Assembly (NCBI GenBank): GCA_938028765.1
Contig: CALIZF010000045.1
Location: forward strand, 1 to 61,519
Direction: 5' to 3'
From: an uncultured Paracoccaceae bacterium
GTDB lineage: Bacteria; Pseudomonadota; Alphaproteobacteria; Rhodobacterales; Rhodobacteraceae
DNA: 61,519 bases
Of the stretch, positions 8,038-18,681 are shown in pieces. The number at the start of each line of letters is the position of its first letter. Position 1 is the first letter of the stretch. The translations under genes and the position numbers were made by a program. The notes beneath the pieces are model-generated. The model made no database searches, had not been told where the DNA came from, and worked only from the letters and a program-made list of their open reading frames with translations.

Positions 8038-9497
8038 ATGCAGCGTGTCCTCGCAGAGAAGCTCGGCGACGCGGTCCGCACGGTGGCGCGCTGGCTGCGC
8101 CGGCCGCAGCTGATGGTGTTCCTGCCGGCCGCAACGCTGGCCGCCTACTGGCTGGGCGGCGACCGCGCGCTCTTGCTGACCGCGCTCGGCCTGCCGCTCG
8201 TCTTCGCGCTGGCGGGCGCCTTCCGCTTCGACGGTGACCGCGACCCTGTCGCGGGCGAATCGGTGGCGCTGCGCCGGCACGTCCTGGCCGCGCTCGACCA
8301 GGCGCTGCGCGAGGCGCCGGTTTCGGGGCGGACGACCGCCTGCATCGTGCTGCAGTTCGACGACGCCGATGTGTTGCTCGACCGGCACGGGCGGGCGGCG
8401 CAGGCGGCGGTCATCCAGCGGACCGCCGACCGCCTCGTGTCCGTCCTGCGGCCGGGCGATACGGTGGCGCGGCTGGAAGGCGGGGGGTTCGCGGTCGCGC
8501 TGGCACCCGTCCGGCGGCTGGATCTCGAGGCGGCGATCCAGATCTGCGCCCGCCTTCAGGCGGCGGTGGCCGAGCCCGTGTCCGTCGATGCCGTGCGGCT
8601 CTACGTCACCTGTTCGGCGGGCTTCTGCCTGCCGGCGCCATCCGCGCCTTCCAGCCCGACATGGCCCGGCACCGCGCCGACCGGGACGCGCTGCGCGAAA
8701 CGCTGGAAACGGCGCTGGACGAAGGCCAGATCCGGCCGCACTTCCAGCCCCAGATCAGCGCGGACACCGGCGCCGTGACCGGGTTCGAGGCGCTGGCGCG
8801 CTGGCACCACCCCGAACGCGGCCTGCTCGGTCCGGCCGAGTTCCTGCCCGCCATTGCCGACTGCGGCCTGTCGGAACGTCTGTCCGAGGTGATGCTGTTC
8901 CACGCGATGGTGGCGCTCAACCGGTGGGACCGGGCGGGGCTGGCCGTGCCGGTGGTGGGCGTCAACTTCTCGGCCGACGAGCTGCGCAATCCCCGCCTGC
9001 CCGACAAGCTGCGTTGGGAACTCGACCGGTTCGACCTGACGCCGGACCGGCTGGTGGTCGAGATCCTCGAAACCGTGGCAGCGCAGACCGACAACGACGT
9101 GATCGTGCGCAACGTAGCGGCGCTCGCGGGGATGGGCTGCGGGATCGACCTCGACGACTTCGGCACCGGCCACACCTCGATCGCCAACCTCCGCCGGTTC
9201 GCGGTGCGGCGGCTCAAGATCGACCGCTCCTTCGTCGCCCGCGTGGACGAGGACCGCGACCAGCAGCGCATGGTCGCCGCCGTCCTGTCGCTGGCGGAGC
9301 GGCTGGGCCTCGACACGCTGGCCGAGGGGGTTGAGACGGCGGGCGAGCGCGCGATGCTGGCGCAACTGGGCTGCGGGCACCTGCAGGGCTTCGGCATCGC
9401 CCGTCCCATGCCTTTCGACGAGACCGTCGACTGGATGCGCCGTCACGCCGCATGGCTGGCTGCGACCCCGCGCATCCAGTCGGGCCGCACGGGATGA
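8038..9497 (+). pseudogene. GGDEF-EAL protein broken by an internal deletion
   Basis: The 5' part (8038 to about 8634) encodes two transmembrane helices and a diguanylate-cyclase-like domain ending TCSAGFCL. The EAL part continues in another frame at GAIRAFQPDMARH, about 8634 on. Alignment from memory to relatives suggests about 20-30 codons at the end of the GGDEF domain are lost together with the frame. The first frame runs on to a stop at 8778. The GGDEF site is already degenerate (EGGGF), so the ancestor was probably a phosphodiesterase with a regulatory GGDEF domain. The join could also be a sequencing or assembly deletion. Confidence 0.7.
8661..9497 (+). CDS. EAL-domain cyclic-di-GMP phosphodiesterase (intact 3' part)
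   Basis: A 278-residue open frame beginning MARHRADRDALRETLETALD that carries a complete EAL domain: FEALARWHHPERGLLGPAEF, EILETV, DLDDFGTGHTSIANL, LKIDRSFV and DTLAEGVET. The metal and substrate residues (E of EAL, both D of DDFGTG, the K, the last E) are all present, so the catalytic core should be able to cleave c-di-GMP. No Shine-Dalgarno is evident before the ATG. It is most likely the rear part of the frameshifted gene rather than a stand-alone gene, but it could be translated by reinitiation. Confidence 0.6.
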   Translation: MARHRADRDALRETLETALDEGQIRPHFQPQISADTGAVTGFEALARWHHPERGLLGPAEFLPAIADCGLSERLSEVMLFHAMVALNRWDRAGLAVPVVGVNFSADELRNPRLPDKLRWELDRFDLTPDRLVVEILETVAAQTDNDVIVRNVAALAGMGCGIDLDDFGTGHTSIANLRRFAVRRLKIDRSFVARVDEDRDQQRMVAAVLSLAERLGLDTLAEGVETAGERAMLAQLGCGHLQGFGIARPMPFDETVDWMRRHAAWLAATPRIQSGRTG

Positions 9498-9531
9498 CGG
9501 CGGCAGGGCGGTGCCGGTGCGTCGCGTCGGC

Positions 9532-10614
9532 TTAGCCGCCCCAGCCCGCGCCCTGCATCTCGACAAGACGCGAGGCGGTCCGCGCGAACTCGAACGCCCC
9601 CGTGCCCTCGAGATACAGCCGGTCGGGCGCATCCGCCGCGCTGGCCACCAGCCGCACCCGCGCCTCGTACAGCGCATCGACCATGGTCACGAACCGCCGC
9701 GCCTCGTTGTAGTTCGCCGCCGACAGGCGGGGGATGTCGTCGATCATCAGCACCCGCACTGCGGCCGCCAGCGCCAGATAGTCGGCCGGCCCCAGCGGCC
9801 GCCCGCACAGGTCCCAAAACGACGCCCGCGCCACCCCGCCGGCGTAGCGCGGCAGGTCCACCGCCCGGCCGTTCACCGTCAGCACCAGCGGCCCGCCCGC
9901 GTCACCGCCCGTCAGATCGGCCCAGAGCGCATCCATCGCCGCCCGCGACGCCGCCCCCGGCGGCACGAACCAGACTGGCGCGCCCTCCGGCCGGTGGCGG
10001 CGCCAGTCGGTGGGGCTTGCCAGTTCCACCACGTCGAGGCGCGTGGAGATCAGGTCGATGAAGGGCAGGAACAGCGTCCGGTTCAGCCCGTCCTTGTAGA
10101 GGTCGGCCGGCGGCCGGTTCGATGTGGTCACGATCAGCACGCCCGCATCGAACAGGAAACCGAAGAGACGGCCGAGGATCATCGCGTCCGCGATGTCGGT
10201 CACTTGCATCTCGTCGAGGCACAGGAGGTGCAGATCGCGGGCGATGCCGGCCGCGACCGGGGCCAGCGCATCCTGCGCCCCCCGCGCGCGGGCCGCGTGC
10301 AGGCCCTTCTGCACCTCCTGCATGAAGGTATGGAAGTGCACCCGCCGCTTGCCCGCTATGGCGCATTCGCCGAAGAACAGGTCCATCAGCATGGACTTGC
10401 CCCGCCCCACGCCGCCCCAGAGGTAGAGGCCTTTCGGCGCCTCGGGCGGCTTGCGCAGGAAGCCGGGCAGAAGCGCCCGCCGCCGCGCGCCCGCCTGCGC
10501 TTCAAGCCAGACGCGCAAAGCCTCGAGCCGCGGCAGGATGGCCGCCTGCGCGGGGTCGGCGCGCAGGCTGCCGGCCGCCACGCGCCCGTCCCAGATCGCC
10601 GTCAGCGTCGCCAT
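9532..10614 (-). CDS. zapE: cell division protein ZapE (AFG1-like ATPase)
   Basis: AAA-type ATPase of 360 residues that in E. coli interacts with the FtsZ ring. Walker A is GGVGRGKSMLMDLFF near residue 65, Walker B is LLCLDEMQVTDIADAM, sensor 1 is VTTSNRPP, and LIDDIPRLSAANYNEARRF-type sequence lies in the C-terminal part. Length and domain order are normal. It lies 31 bp downstream of the CoA ligase on the same strand and could be transcribed with the catabolic operon, although its role is unrelated. It converges with the EAL gene. Confidence 0.93.
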   Translation of the reverse strand: MATLTAIWDGRVAAGSLRADPAQAAILPRLEALRVWLEAQAGARRRALLPGFLRKPPEAPKGLYLWGGVGRGKSMLMDLFFGECAIAGKRRVHFHTFMQEVQKGLHAARARGAQDALAPVAAGIARDLHLLCLDEMQVTDIADAMILGRLFGFLFDAGVLIVTTSNRPPADLYKDGLNRTLFLPFIDLISTRLDVVELASPTDWRRHRPEGAPVWFVPPGAASRAAMDALWADLTGGDAGGPLVLTVNGRAVDLPRYAGGVARASFWDLCGRPLGPADYLALAAAVRVLMIDDIPRLSAANYNEARRFVTMVDALYEARVRLVASAADAPDRLYLEGTGAFEFARTASRLVEMQGAGWGG

Positions 10615-10645
10615 GCGCGCCCCTTGCCGCAGGCGCAGCCGCCGC

Positions 10646-12280
10646 TCAACCCCCTTCGCGCAGGCGGAAGCGCTGGATCTTGCCCGTCGCCGTCTTGGGC
10701 AGCGCGCCGCAGAACACGATCCGGCGCGGATACTTGTAGGGCGCGATGGTGGCCTTCACATGCTCCTGCAGGCGCCGCGCGGTCGCCTCGTCCTCGGCGA
10801 CACCGGGCGCGACCACGACATGGGCGACCACGATCTGCCCGCGGGCCTCGTCGGGCTCGCCGACCACGGCGCATTCCGCGACATCGGGGTGCTTCAGCAG
10901 CGCCGCCTCGACCTCGGGCCCGGCGATGTTGTAGCCCGACGACACGATCATGTCGTCGTTGCGCGCGGCGAAGCGGAAATACCCCTCGTCGTCCTGCACG
11001 AAGGCGTCGCCGGTGATGTTCCAGCCGTTCTCGACATATTTCTTCTGCCGCGGGTCGTCCATGTAGCGGCATCCCGTGGGCCCGCGCACGGCGAGCCGCC
11101 CCACCGTGCCCCGCGGCACCTCGCGCCCCGCGTCGTCCACGACCTTCGCCTCATAGCCCGTGACGGGGCGCCCGGTGCAGCCGGGGCGGTGATCGTCGAA
11201 GCGGTTCGAGATGAAGATATGCAGCATCTCGGTCGCGCCGATCCCGTCCAGCATCGGCTTGCCGGTGCGCGCGATCCATTCCTCGTAGACCGGCGCGGGC
11301 AGCGTCTCGCCCGCGCTGACGGCGGCGCGCAGGCTCGACAGGTCAGCCCCCTCGCTCATCGCCTTCAGCATCACGCGGTAGGCGGTCGGCGCGGTGAAGC
11401 AGACGGTGGCCCGGTGCGCCTGGATGATCTCGATCAGGTTCGGGGGCGAGGCATTTTCCAGCAGGCAGGCCGCCGCCCCGAACCGCAGCGGAAAGACCGC
11501 AAGTCCCCCGAGGCCGAAGGTGAACGCGAGGGGCGGCGAGCCCACGAAGACGTCGTCCGGCCGCACGCCCAGCACCTCGCGGGCATAGCCGTCGGCGATG
11601 ATCAGGATGTCGCGGTGGAAATGCATGGTCGCCTTGGGCTGCCCGGTGGTGCCCGAGGTGAAGCCCAGAAGCGCCACGTCGTCGCGCCCGGTGGGCACGG
11701 CGCGGAACTTCACGGGCTTGGTCAGCGCCACCCGGTCAAGCTCGGCGTCATGGTTCGCGGTGCCGTCGAAGCCGACGACCTGCCGCAGGAATCGGCTCGA
11801 CTTCGCGCAGGCCACCATCTCGTCCATCAGCCGCGTATCGCAGAGCGCAAGGCCGACCTCGGCCTTGTCCACGATCTGCGCCAGTTCGCCCGCGCGCAGC
11901 ATGGGCATCGTGTTGACGACGACCGCGCCCGCCTTGGTCGCCCCCAGCCAGCACGCGACCATCGCGGGGTTGTTGGCCGACCGGATCAGCACCCGGTTGC
12001 CGGGCTTGATGCCATAGGTCTCGACCAGCGCATGGGCGATGCGATTGGACCAGTCCGTCAGCTCCTTGTAGGTCCGCTGCCGGCCGTTGCCGATCAGCGC
12101 CACATTGTCGGCAAAGCCGCGTTCCACCATCCGGTCGGTCAGCTCGGCCGCGCAGTTCAGCCATTCGGGGTAGCCGAACTGGCCCCACAGCAGGTCCGGC
12201 CACTGGTCGGGCGGCGGCAGGCGGTCGCGGGTGAAGGTGTCCACATGCCCCGAGGGGCCGAGCGCCGCGCCGATCCTCAT
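10646..12280 (-). CDS. aryl-CoA ligase, probable 2-aminobenzoate-CoA ligase
   Basis: AMP-forming acyl-CoA synthetase of 544 residues in the benzoate-CoA ligase subgroup. The P-loop-like motif is LLGFTSGTTGQPKATMHFH, A5 is GIGATEMLHIFISN, A7 is NITGDAFVQDDEGYF and the C-terminal Lys motif is PKTATGKIQRFRLRE. The start overlaps the RidA stop (ATGA). Being cotranscribed with a 2-aminobenzoyl-CoA monooxygenase/reductase, it very likely activates 2-aminobenzoate to its CoA thioester, the first step of the hybrid aerobic pathway known from Azoarcus/Aromatoleum (corresponding to abmG there). Family assignment is firm; substrate is inferred from context. Confidence 0.88.
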   Translation of the reverse strand: MRIGAALGPSGHVDTFTRDRLPPPDQWPDLLWGQFGYPEWLNCAAELTDRMVERGFADNVALIGNGRQRTYKELTDWSNRIAHALVETYGIKPGNRVLIRSANNPAMVACWLGATKAGAVVVNTMPMLRAGELAQIVDKAEVGLALCDTRLMDEMVACAKSSRFLRQVVGFDGTANHDAELDRVALTKPVKFRAVPTGRDDVALLGFTSGTTGQPKATMHFHRDILIIADGYAREVLGVRPDDVFVGSPPLAFTFGLGGLAVFPLRFGAAACLLENASPPNLIEIIQAHRATVCFTAPTAYRVMLKAMSEGADLSSLRAAVSAGETLPAPVYEEWIARTGKPMLDGIGATEMLHIFISNRFDDHRPGCTGRPVTGYEAKVVDDAGREVPRGTVGRLAVRGPTGCRYMDDPRQKKYVENGWNITGDAFVQDDEGYFRFAARNDDMIVSSGYNIAGPEVEAALLKHPDVAECAVVGEPDEARGQIVVAHVVVAPGVAEDEATARRLQEHVKATIAPYKYPRRIVFCGALPKTATGKIQRFRLREGG

Positions 12281-12717
12281 GCCGCAACTCCTTCGCTTCC
12301 GGGCCCCTCGCCGTCCGGGATCACTGCCGTCGCCTCGATCTCGACCTTCGCGCGGTCCTCGACCAGCGCCACCACCTGCACCAGCGCCATGGCCGGGAAG
12401 TGCCGGCCGATGATCTCGCGGTAGGCCCGGCCGACCTCGCGCAAGGATTCGAGGTATTCGCGCTTGTCCGTGACATACCACGTCATCCGGACGATGTGCC
12501 GCGGCTCTGCCCCCGCGCAGGCGAGGACCGCCACGATGTTGCGCAGAGCCTGCGCCACCTGGCCCGCGAAATCGTCGGTTTCGAACTGCTGGTCGGCGTT
12601 CCAGCCGATCAGGCCGCCGCAATAGACCGTCCGCCCCCGGGCGGCCACGCCGTTGGCATAGCCCACGGCGGGCTTCCACCCTGCCGGGTGCAGGAATTCG
12701 TGCGGGCTGTCGCTCAT
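12277..12717 (-). CDS. RidA family protein (enamine/imine deaminase-like)
   Basis: A 146-residue YjgF/YER057c/UK114 protein with VYCGGLIGWNADQQF, the trimer-forming region, and VRMTWYVTDKREYLES followed by ALVEDRAKVEIEATAV. The usual catalytic Arg region is present as MALVQVVALVEDRAKVEIEA, with Glu/Ile as in the family. RidA proteins hydrolyse reactive enamine/imine intermediates. The neighbouring reductase is expected to give an amino-enoyl ring product, so this protein may release ammonia from it. Start and stop each overlap a neighbour by four bases (ATGA). Confidence 0.85.
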   Translation of the reverse strand: MSDSPHEFLHPAGWKPAVGYANGVAARGRTVYCGGLIGWNADQQFETDDFAGQVAQALRNIVAVLACAGAEPRHIVRMTWYVTDKREYLESLREVGRAYREIIGRHFPAMALVQVVALVEDRAKVEIEATAVIPDGEGPGSEGVAA

Positions 12718-13130
12718 GCCGCGTCCTCCGCCAGATGGTCCTTCAGCCGCGCCCGGATTTCCTCGGGCCAGGGGGCGGCGCGCCCGTCCTTCTCCACCCA
12801 GACCAGCGTGAACCGGCCGGTCAGGCGCACCCCGTCGTCGCCCCGCCCGGTGATGCGGAACGTGACCGACCGCGACGAGAGCGCCGCCACGTCCAGCGCG
12901 AATTCCACCCGGTCGCCGAGGCGCGAGGGCGCGCGGAAGTCGATCTCGATCCGCACCGTAGGCACCCCGCGCCCCTCCTCCAGGCTGATCCGGCGGAAGG
13001 AATAGCCCACCACCTCGGCGAAGAAGTTCTCGACGACCGAATTGGTCATTTCGAAATACCGCGGATAGAAGACGATCCCTGCGGGGTCGCAGTGGTTGAA
13101 CTCGACGGGGATGACGCGGCGGTAGGTCAT
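12714..13130 (-). CDS. hotdog acyl-CoA thioesterase (4-hydroxybenzoyl-CoA type)
   Basis: A 138-residue single hotdog domain. The active-site segment [19 protein letters not shown] holds the catalytic Asp of the 4-hydroxybenzoyl-CoA thioesterase class. It hydrolyses aryl- or acyl-CoA thioesters and could free CoA from dead-end intermediates when the pathway stalls. It overlaps the RidA and acyl-CoA dehydrogenase genes by four bases each side, so all three are translationally coupled. The actual substrate is not determined. Confidence 0.87.
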   Translation of the reverse strand: MTYRRVIPVEFNHCDPAGIVFYPRYFEMTNSVVENFFAEVVGYSFRRISLEEGRGVPTVRIEIDFRAPSRLGDRVEFALDVAALSSRSVTFRITGRGDDGVRLTGRFTLVWVEKDGRAAPWPEEIRARLKDHLAEDAA

Positions 13131-14275
13131 GCCTCCAGCGCCGCCCGCGCGATCACCACCTTCTGCACGTCGGTGGCGCCCTCGTAGATCCGCAGCGCCC
13201 GGATCTCGCGGTAGAGGCTTTCGACGACGAACCCCTTGCGCACTCCGTCGCCGCCGTGCAGCTGCACCGCGGCGTCGATCACCCGTTGCGCGGCCTCGGT
13301 TGCGTGCAGCTTGGCCATCGCCGCCTCGCGCGTGACGCGGGCCGCCCCCATGTCCTTGGTCCAGGCGGCGCGGTAGACGAGAAGGGCGGCCGCATCGACA
13401 TCCACCGCCATGTCGGCGATGTGGCCCTGCACCATCTGTAAATCCGCCAGCGGCGCGCCGAAGAGGTGCCTCGCCTTGACCCGCGCCAGCGCTTCGTCCA
13501 GCGCCCGCCGCGCAAAGCCCAGTGCCGCGGCCCCGACCGTGGACCGGAACACGTCGAGCACCGCCATCGCCACCTTGAACCCCGCGCCCGCCTGCCCGAT
13601 CAGCGCGTCGGCGGGAAGTCGGACACCCTCCATCCGCAGGTGCGCCAGCGGATGCGGTGCGACGACCTCGATCCGCTCCACCACTGACAGGCCGGGTCTG
13701 TCGGCCGGCATCAGGAAGGCCGACAGCCCGCGTGCCCCCGGGCCCTCGCCGGTGCGGGCGAAGACGACATAGACATCCGCGATCCCGCCGTTCGAGATAT
13801 AGGTCTTCTCCCCGTCCAGCACCCAGGCGTCGCCGTCGCGCAGGGCCGTCGTCGCCGTGCGCGCCACGTCAGACCCCGATCCCGGCTCGGTCAGCGCGAA
13901 GGCCGATATCGCGCGCCCCGCCCGCGTGCGGTCCAGCCAGGCCCGCTGCCCCGCGCTGCCGAACAGGCTGACCGCCCCCATCCCGAGGCCCTGCATCGCG
14001 AAGGCGAAGTCGGCAAGGCCGTCGTGCCGCGCCAGGGTCTCGCGGATCAGGCACAGGGTGCGCACGTCCAGCCGCTCGCCCGCGCCCGCGCCGGAATGGA
14101 CGAGCCACCCGGCCTCGCCCAGCATCCGCACCAGCGACCGGCAGGCGCCGTCCACGTCGGCGTGGTCCACCGGCAGGTTCGCCGCGCACCAGTCGTCCAG
14201 CGCTGCCGCGAGGGCGCGGTGCCGGTCCTCGAAGAACGGCCAGGTCAGGAAGCTGCGATCCGCCACGTCACTCAT
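13127..14275 (-). CDS. acyl-CoA dehydrogenase
   Basis: FAD-dependent acyl-CoA dehydrogenase of 382 residues. Family signatures are [18 protein letters not shown] (flavin/substrate loop), [15 protein letters not shown] and [21 protein letters not shown] near the C-terminus, followed by [10 protein letters not shown]. It would introduce a double bond next to the thioester during the beta-oxidation-like stage after ring reduction. It lies 42 bp downstream of the enoyl-CoA hydratase and overlaps the thioesterase gene (ATGA). Confidence 0.9.
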   Translation of the reverse strand: MSDVADRSFLTWPFFEDRHRALAAALDDWCAANLPVDHADVDGACRSLVRMLGEAGWLVHSGAGAGERLDVRTLCLIRETLARHDGLADFAFAMQGLGMGAVSLFGSAGQRAWLDRTRAGRAISAFALTEPGSGSDVARTATTALRDGDAWVLDGEKTYISNGGIADVYVVFARTGEGPGARGLSAFLMPADRPGLSVVERIEVVAPHPLAHLRMEGVRLPADALIGQAGAGFKVAMAVLDVFRSTVGAAALGFARRALDEALARVKARHLFGAPLADLQMVQGHIADMAVDVDAAALLVYRAAWTKDMGAARVTREAAMAKLHATEAAQRVIDAAVQLHGGDGVRKGFVVESLYREIRALRIYEGATDVQKVVIARAALEA

Positions 14276-14317
14276 CTCCGAATCCGCCGCAGCCCGGGGC
14301 GGCGCCCCGGTCCGCGC

Positions 14318-15130
14318 TCAATCGCCGGCGAACACCGGCGTCTCTTTCGCCACGAAGGCCCGGTAGGCGCGTTCGAAATCCTTCGTCTGCATGCAGATCG
14401 CCTGGGCCTGCGCCTCGGCCTCGATCGCCTGGTCGAGGCCCATGTTCCATTCCTGGTTGAGCTGCGTCTTGGTGATCCCATGCGCGAAGGTCGGCCCGGC
14501 GGCGATCGCGCGGGCCAGCTCCATCGCCGCGCCCTCCAGCGCCTCGGGCGCGTGCAGCGCGTTCCAGAAGCCCCAGCGTTCGCCCTCGTCGGCCCGCATC
14601 ACGCGCCCGGTGTAGAGAAGTTCCGCCGCCCGGCCCTGGCCGATGATGCGCGGCAGCATCGCGCAGGCACCCATATCGCAGCCGGCAAGCCCCACGCGCG
14701 TGAAGAGGAAGGCGCATTTCGCCCCCGGGGTCGCCAACCGCAGGTCCGACGCCATCGCGATGATCGCCCCCGCGCCCACGCAGACGCCGTCGACCGCCGC
14801 GATCACCGGCTTGGTGCAGTGGATCATCGCCTTCACGAGGTCGCCCGTCATCCGGGTGAACGCCAGAAGGCCCTTCATGTCCATCCGCGTCAGGGGCCCG
14901 ATGATCTCGTGCACGTCGCCGCCGGAGCTGAAGTTGCCCCCGTTCGAGGCGAACACCACCACGTCCACATCGGTGGCGTAGGGAAGCCGCCGGAAGGTAT
15001 CGCGCAGTTCGGCGTAGCTGTCGAAGGTCAGCGGGTTCTTCCGTTCGGGCCGGTTCAGCCGCACGGTGGCGATGCGGTCCCTCACCTCCCACAGGAAATG
15101 GTCGGGCCGGAAGGCGGCAAGCTCGGTCAT
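14318..15130 (-). CDS. enoyl-CoA hydratase/isomerase family protein
   Basis: Crotonase-fold protein of 270 residues. The oxyanion-hole segments are [17 protein letters not shown] and [21 protein letters not shown]; the usual second catalytic Glu region reads [18 protein letters not shown], so chemistry may be hydration, isomerisation or ring hydrolysis. The start overlaps the MarR stop (ATGA). In this operon it most likely hydrates or opens the reduced amino-ring CoA thioester. The exact step cannot be read from sequence. Confidence 0.88.
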   Translation of the reverse strand: MTELAAFRPDHFLWEVRDRIATVRLNRPERKNPLTFDSYAELRDTFRRLPYATDVDVVVFASNGGNFSSGGDVHEIIGPLTRMDMKGLLAFTRMTGDLVKAMIHCTKPVIAAVDGVCVGAGAIIAMASDLRLATPGAKCAFLFTRVGLAGCDMGACAMLPRIIGQGRAAELLYTGRVMRADEGERWGFWNALHAPEALEGAAMELARAIAAGPTFAHGITKTQLNQEWNMGLDQAIEAEAQAQAICMQTKDFERAYRAFVAKETPVFAGD

Positions 15131-15591
15131 TCCTTTTCCTTCCCCATCCGCTTCAGGATGTCGGTCAGCGTTTCAAGCTCCGCCTCGGTCAGCCCGCCGA
15201 ACAGCCGACCGATCTCGGCCTCGTGGCCGGCGGCGAGGCGCTCGAACTGGCGCAGGCCCTCGTCGGTCAGGGCGACGTGCACCGTCCGCCGGTCGGTTGC
15301 GCGCTGCGTGCGACGCACCAGCCCGTCGGCCTCGAGCCGGTCCACCACGGTCGTTGCGTTGCCGTTCGATACCAGCAGCATCCGGCTGAGCTCCGACATC
15401 GTCGTGCCTTCGCGCCGCCGCCACAGCGCGGCCATCACGTCGAACCGGGGCAGCGTGGTGTTGTGTTCGGTGCGCAGGTATTCGCGCAGGTGGTTCTCGG
15501 CCGTGCGGGTCACGCCCAGAAGGCGGATCCACATCTTCAGGCGCCGCTTCGACAGCGGATCGGGCTGGAGCGGGGGGGCGCCGTCCTGCAT
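15127..15591 (-). CDS. MarR family transcriptional regulator
   Basis: Winged-helix regulator of 154 residues: [20 protein letters not shown], then [20 protein letters not shown] (recognition helix), [20 protein letters not shown] (wing) and a C-terminal dimerisation helix. Relatives in aromatic-CoA clusters are repressors released by CoA thioesters. It is encoded inside the operon it probably controls, with 1- and 4-base overlaps to the neighbours. The palindrome at 18682-18693 is its best candidate operator. Confidence 0.9.
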   Translation of the reverse strand: MQDGAPPLQPDPLSKRRLKMWIRLLGVTRTAENHLREYLRTEHNTTLPRFDVMAALWRRREGTTMSELSRMLLVSNGNATTVVDRLEADGLVRRTQRATDRRTVHVALTDEGLRQFERLAAGHEAEIGRLFGGLTEAELETLTDILKRMGKEKE

Positions 15592-16331
15592 CACACCTCG
15601 CCCCCGGCGATGACGATGGCCTGGCCTGTCACCCCTTCCGACCCCGGCCCGCAGAGCCACAGCGCGGCCGCCGTGACCTCGGCCGGGGCGATCAGCCGTC
15701 CTTGCGGGTTGGTCCCGGCCAGTGCGGCGCGCGCCTCGGCCTCGGTCCGGCCGGTCCTGGCCACGATGGTGGCCACCGACCGGTCGGTCATCCCGGTATC
15801 GAGAAAACCGGGGCAGAGGGCGTTGACCGTGACCGGCCGCTTCGCCACCTCCAGCGCCAGGGACCGGCAGAGGCCCACCACGCCGTGCTTGGCGGCAGCG
15901 TAGGGGGCCACATAGGCATAACCCTTCAGCCCCGCGGTCGAGGCCACGGCGATCAGCCGTCCCCACCCCGTCATCCGCGCCAGCCCCGCGCGGAAGGTCA
16001 GGAACACGCCGGTCAGGTTCACGGCCAGCATGGCGTTCCATTGCGCGATGGTCGTGCGTCCGAACGGCGCGCTGTCGGCCGCCCCCGCGTTGGCGATGAC
16101 GATGTCGCAGGGGCCGGCCGCGTCGAACAGGGCGGCGACGCTCGCCTCGTCGGTCACGTCGGCGGCCAGCGCGCGGATGCCTGGGGTTGCGGCGGCCAGC
16201 GCCTGAAGCGGCTCGGGCCGCCGACCCGCGACGACGACCTCCGCCCCTGCCGCGGCCAGACCGCGGGCAAGGTCGGCCCCCGCCCCGGTGCCGCCCCCCG
16301 TGACCAGCGCGCGCCGCCCCGCCAGCATCAT
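15591..16331 (-). CDS. SDR family 3-hydroxyacyl-CoA dehydrogenase-like protein
   Basis: Short-chain dehydrogenase of 246 residues: [16 protein letters not shown] coenzyme motif, [10 protein letters not shown], catalytic Ser in VASTAGLKG and Tyr/Lys in [14 protein letters not shown]. The start is at the ATGATG that overlaps the monooxygenase/reductase stop (16331 or 16328); the open frame further upstream is not homologous. In this operon it most likely oxidises the 3-hydroxyacyl-CoA formed after hydration. It overlaps MarR by one base (TGATG). Confidence 0.87.
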   Translation of the reverse strand: MMLAGRRALVTGGGTGAGADLARGLAAAGAEVVVAGRRPEPLQALAAATPGIRALAADVTDEASVAALFDAAGPCDIVIANAGAADSAPFGRTTIAQWNAMLAVNLTGVFLTFRAGLARMTGWGRLIAVASTAGLKGYAYVAPYAAAKHGVVGLCRSLALEVAKRPVTVNALCPGFLDTGMTDRSVATIVARTGRTEAEARAALAGTNPQGRLIAPAEVTAAALWLCGPGSEGVTGQAIVIAGGEV

Positions 16332-18628
16332 GCCCGCAGGCTCTCGGGCTGGGCCTGCGCAGCCGCCTGGGCGCGCAGGCGCCGCGCCTGGTCGCGCCCC
16401 GCAAGGTAAGGCAGCGGCCAGTCGGTGGCCTCGTCGCCAAGCGCGGTGGCGGCGTGCAGGGTCCAGTAGGGATCGTTGAGGTGCGGCCGCGCCAGGCACA
16501 CGAGATCCGCCCGGCCCGACAGCAGGATCGAGTTCACATGGTCGGGTTCGTAGATGTTCCCTACGGCCATCGTGGCGATCTTGGCCTCGTTGCGGATGCG
16601 GTCGCTGAAGGGCGTCTGGAACATCCGGCCGTAGACCGGCCTTGCCTTCGTCGAGGTCTGCCCTGCCGAGACGTCGATGATGTCGGCGCCCGCGTCGGTG
16701 AACATCCGCGCGATCCGCACCGCCTCGGCTGGCGTCACGCCATCATCGCCGGCCCAGTCGGTCGCGGAAATGCGCACCGACATCGGCTTCGTCTCCGGCC
16801 AGGCGGCGCGCATGGCCGCGAACACCTCCAGCGGATAGCGCATCCGGTTCTCGAGCGACCCGCCGTAGTCGTCCGTCCGCACGTTCGACAAGGGCGAGAT
16901 GAAGGACGAGATCAGATAGCCGTGCGCCGCGTGCAGCTCGATCATGTCGAAGCCGGCGCGATCAGCCATCTCGACCGCCGCCACGAACTGTGCCTTGACC
17001 CTGTCCATGTCGGCCCGGTCCATCGCCTTCGGCACCTGATTTCGCGGCGACCACGGGATCGCCGAGGCGCTGAGCAGCGGCCAGTTGCCGTCCCGCAGGG
17101 GGGCGTCCATCTCTTCCCATCCGAGCTGGGTCGAGCCCTTCCGGCCTGCGTGGCCGATCTGCATGCAGATCTTCGCGGTCGTCTCGGCATGGACGAAATC
17201 GACCAGCCGCTTCCACGCCGCCTCGTGTTCCGGGGCATAGAGGCCCGGGCAGCCGGGGGTGATGCGTCCCTCGGGGCTGACACAGGTCATCTCGGTGTAG
17301 ACGAGGCCAGCCCCCCCCTTGGCCCGCTCGGCGTAATGGACAAAGTGCCAGTCGGTCGGGCAGCCGTCCACCGCCTTGTATTGCGCCATCGGCGACACCA
17401 CGATGCGGTTCGTCAGATACATGTCGCGCAGGCGGAAGGGGGCAAACATCGGCGCGCGTCCCGCATTGCCGCCCGCCTGCGCCTGGAACCAGTCCTCGGC
17501 GGCACGCAACCACTTGGGGTCGCGCATCCTGAGGTTCTCGTGGCTGATCCGCTGGCTGCGCGTCAAGAGCGAATAGGCGAACTGCGCCGGCGGCATGTCG
17601 AGATAGCGCTCGACCTCTTCGAACCACTCGAGACTGTTGCGCGCCGCCGACTGCATCCGCAGCACCTCGATCCGGCGTTCCTCCTGATAGCGCTCGAAGG
17701 CCCGTTCCATCGTCGGCTCGGAATGCAGGTATTCCGCCAGCGCGATCGCGCTGTCAAAGGCCAGCCGCGACCCCGACCCGATGGAAAAGTGCGCCGTCGC
17801 CGCCGCGTCGCCCATCAGCACGACATTCTCGTGATACCACCGCTGGCAGATCACGCGCGGAAAGTTCATCCAGACCGCCGACCCGCGCAGGTGCGCAGCA
17901 TTCGACATCAGCGCATGGCCGCCGAGATGCGCGGCGAAAATCCGCTCGCAGGTGGCGATCGTCTCTTCCTTCGACATGTGCTCGAAACCCCAGCGGGCCC
18001 AGGTTTCGGGCATGCACTCGACGATGAAGGTCGCGGTGTTGCTGTCGAACTGGTAGACGTGCGCCCAGACCCAGCCGTGTTCCGTCTTCTCGAAGATGAA
18101 GGTGAAGGCGTCGTCGAACTTCTGATGCGTGCCCAGCCAGACGAACTTGCATTTGCGCAGGTCGATCTCGGGTTTGAAGACATGCGCATACTCGCGCCGC
18201 ACGGTCGAGTTGAGCCCGTCCGAGGCCACCACGAGGTCGTAATCCTTCCGGTATTCCTCGGCCGACCTGAATTCGGTCTGGAACTGCATCTTCACGCCCA
18301 GTTCGCGGGCGCGGTCCTGCAGGAGGATGAGCATCTGCCTGCGGCCGATGCCGGCGAACCCGTGCCCACCCGATACGGTGCGCACCCCGTTGTGCACCAC
18401 GGCGATGTCGTCCCAGTAGGCGAAGTGCTCACGGATCGCGTTCGTCGATTTCGGATCGTTCTTCTGCATCCGCCCCAGGGCGTCGTCCGACAGCACCACG
18501 CCCCAGCCGAAGGTGTCGTTCGCCCGGTTGCGCTCCAGCACCGTCACGTCATGCGCAGGATCGCGCAACTTCATCGAGATCGCGAAGTAAAGCCCCGCCG
18601 GACCGCCGCCCAGACACAGAATCTTCAT
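16328..18628 (-). CDS. 2-aminobenzoyl-CoA monooxygenase/reductase (FMO-OYE fusion)
   Basis: A 766-residue two-domain enzyme. Residues 1 to about 375 form a class A flavin monooxygenase: [18 protein letters not shown] (FAD), [14 protein letters not shown] (DG motif) and [19 protein letters not shown] (GD motif). Residues from about 395 form an old-yellow-enzyme barrel: [39 protein letters not shown] and [10 protein letters not shown]. Only the 2-aminobenzoyl-CoA/salicylyl-CoA hydroxylase group has this fusion. It hydroxylates and then reduces the ring of the aryl-CoA using NAD(P)H and O2. It is the first gene of the operon, and its neighbours favour 2-aminobenzoyl-CoA as substrate. Confidence 0.93.
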   Translation of the reverse strand: MKILCLGGGPAGLYFAISMKLRDPAHDVTVLERNRANDTFGWGVVLSDDALGRMQKNDPKSTNAIREHFAYWDDIAVVHNGVRTVSGGHGFAGIGRRQMLILLQDRARELGVKMQFQTEFRSAEEYRKDYDLVVASDGLNSTVRREYAHVFKPEIDLRKCKFVWLGTHQKFDDAFTFIFEKTEHGWVWAHVYQFDSNTATFIVECMPETWARWGFEHMSKEETIATCERIFAAHLGGHALMSNAAHLRGSAVWMNFPRVICQRWYHENVVLMGDAAATAHFSIGSGSRLAFDSAIALAEYLHSEPTMERAFERYQEERRIEVLRMQSAARNSLEWFEEVERYLDMPPAQFAYSLLTRSQRISHENLRMRDPKWLRAAEDWFQAQAGGNAGRAPMFAPFRLRDMYLTNRIVVSPMAQYKAVDGCPTDWHFVHYAERAKGGAGLVYTEMTCVSPEGRITPGCPGLYAPEHEAAWKRLVDFVHAETTAKICMQIGHAGRKGSTQLGWEEMDAPLRDGNWPLLSASAIPWSPRNQVPKAMDRADMDRVKAQFVAAVEMADRAGFDMIELHAAHGYLISSFISPLSNVRTDDYGGSLENRMRYPLEVFAAMRAAWPETKPMSVRISATDWAGDDGVTPAEAVRIARMFTDAGADIIDVSAGQTSTKARPVYGRMFQTPFSDRIRNEAKIATMAVGNIYEPDHVNSILLSGRADLVCLARPHLNDPYWTLHAATALGDEATDWPLPYLAGRDQARRLRAQAAAQAQPESLRA

Positions 18629-18681
18629 CGCCCTTGCCCTCCGCCCTTCATGGACACAGTCTGCCACCGGCCGGCAGATAT

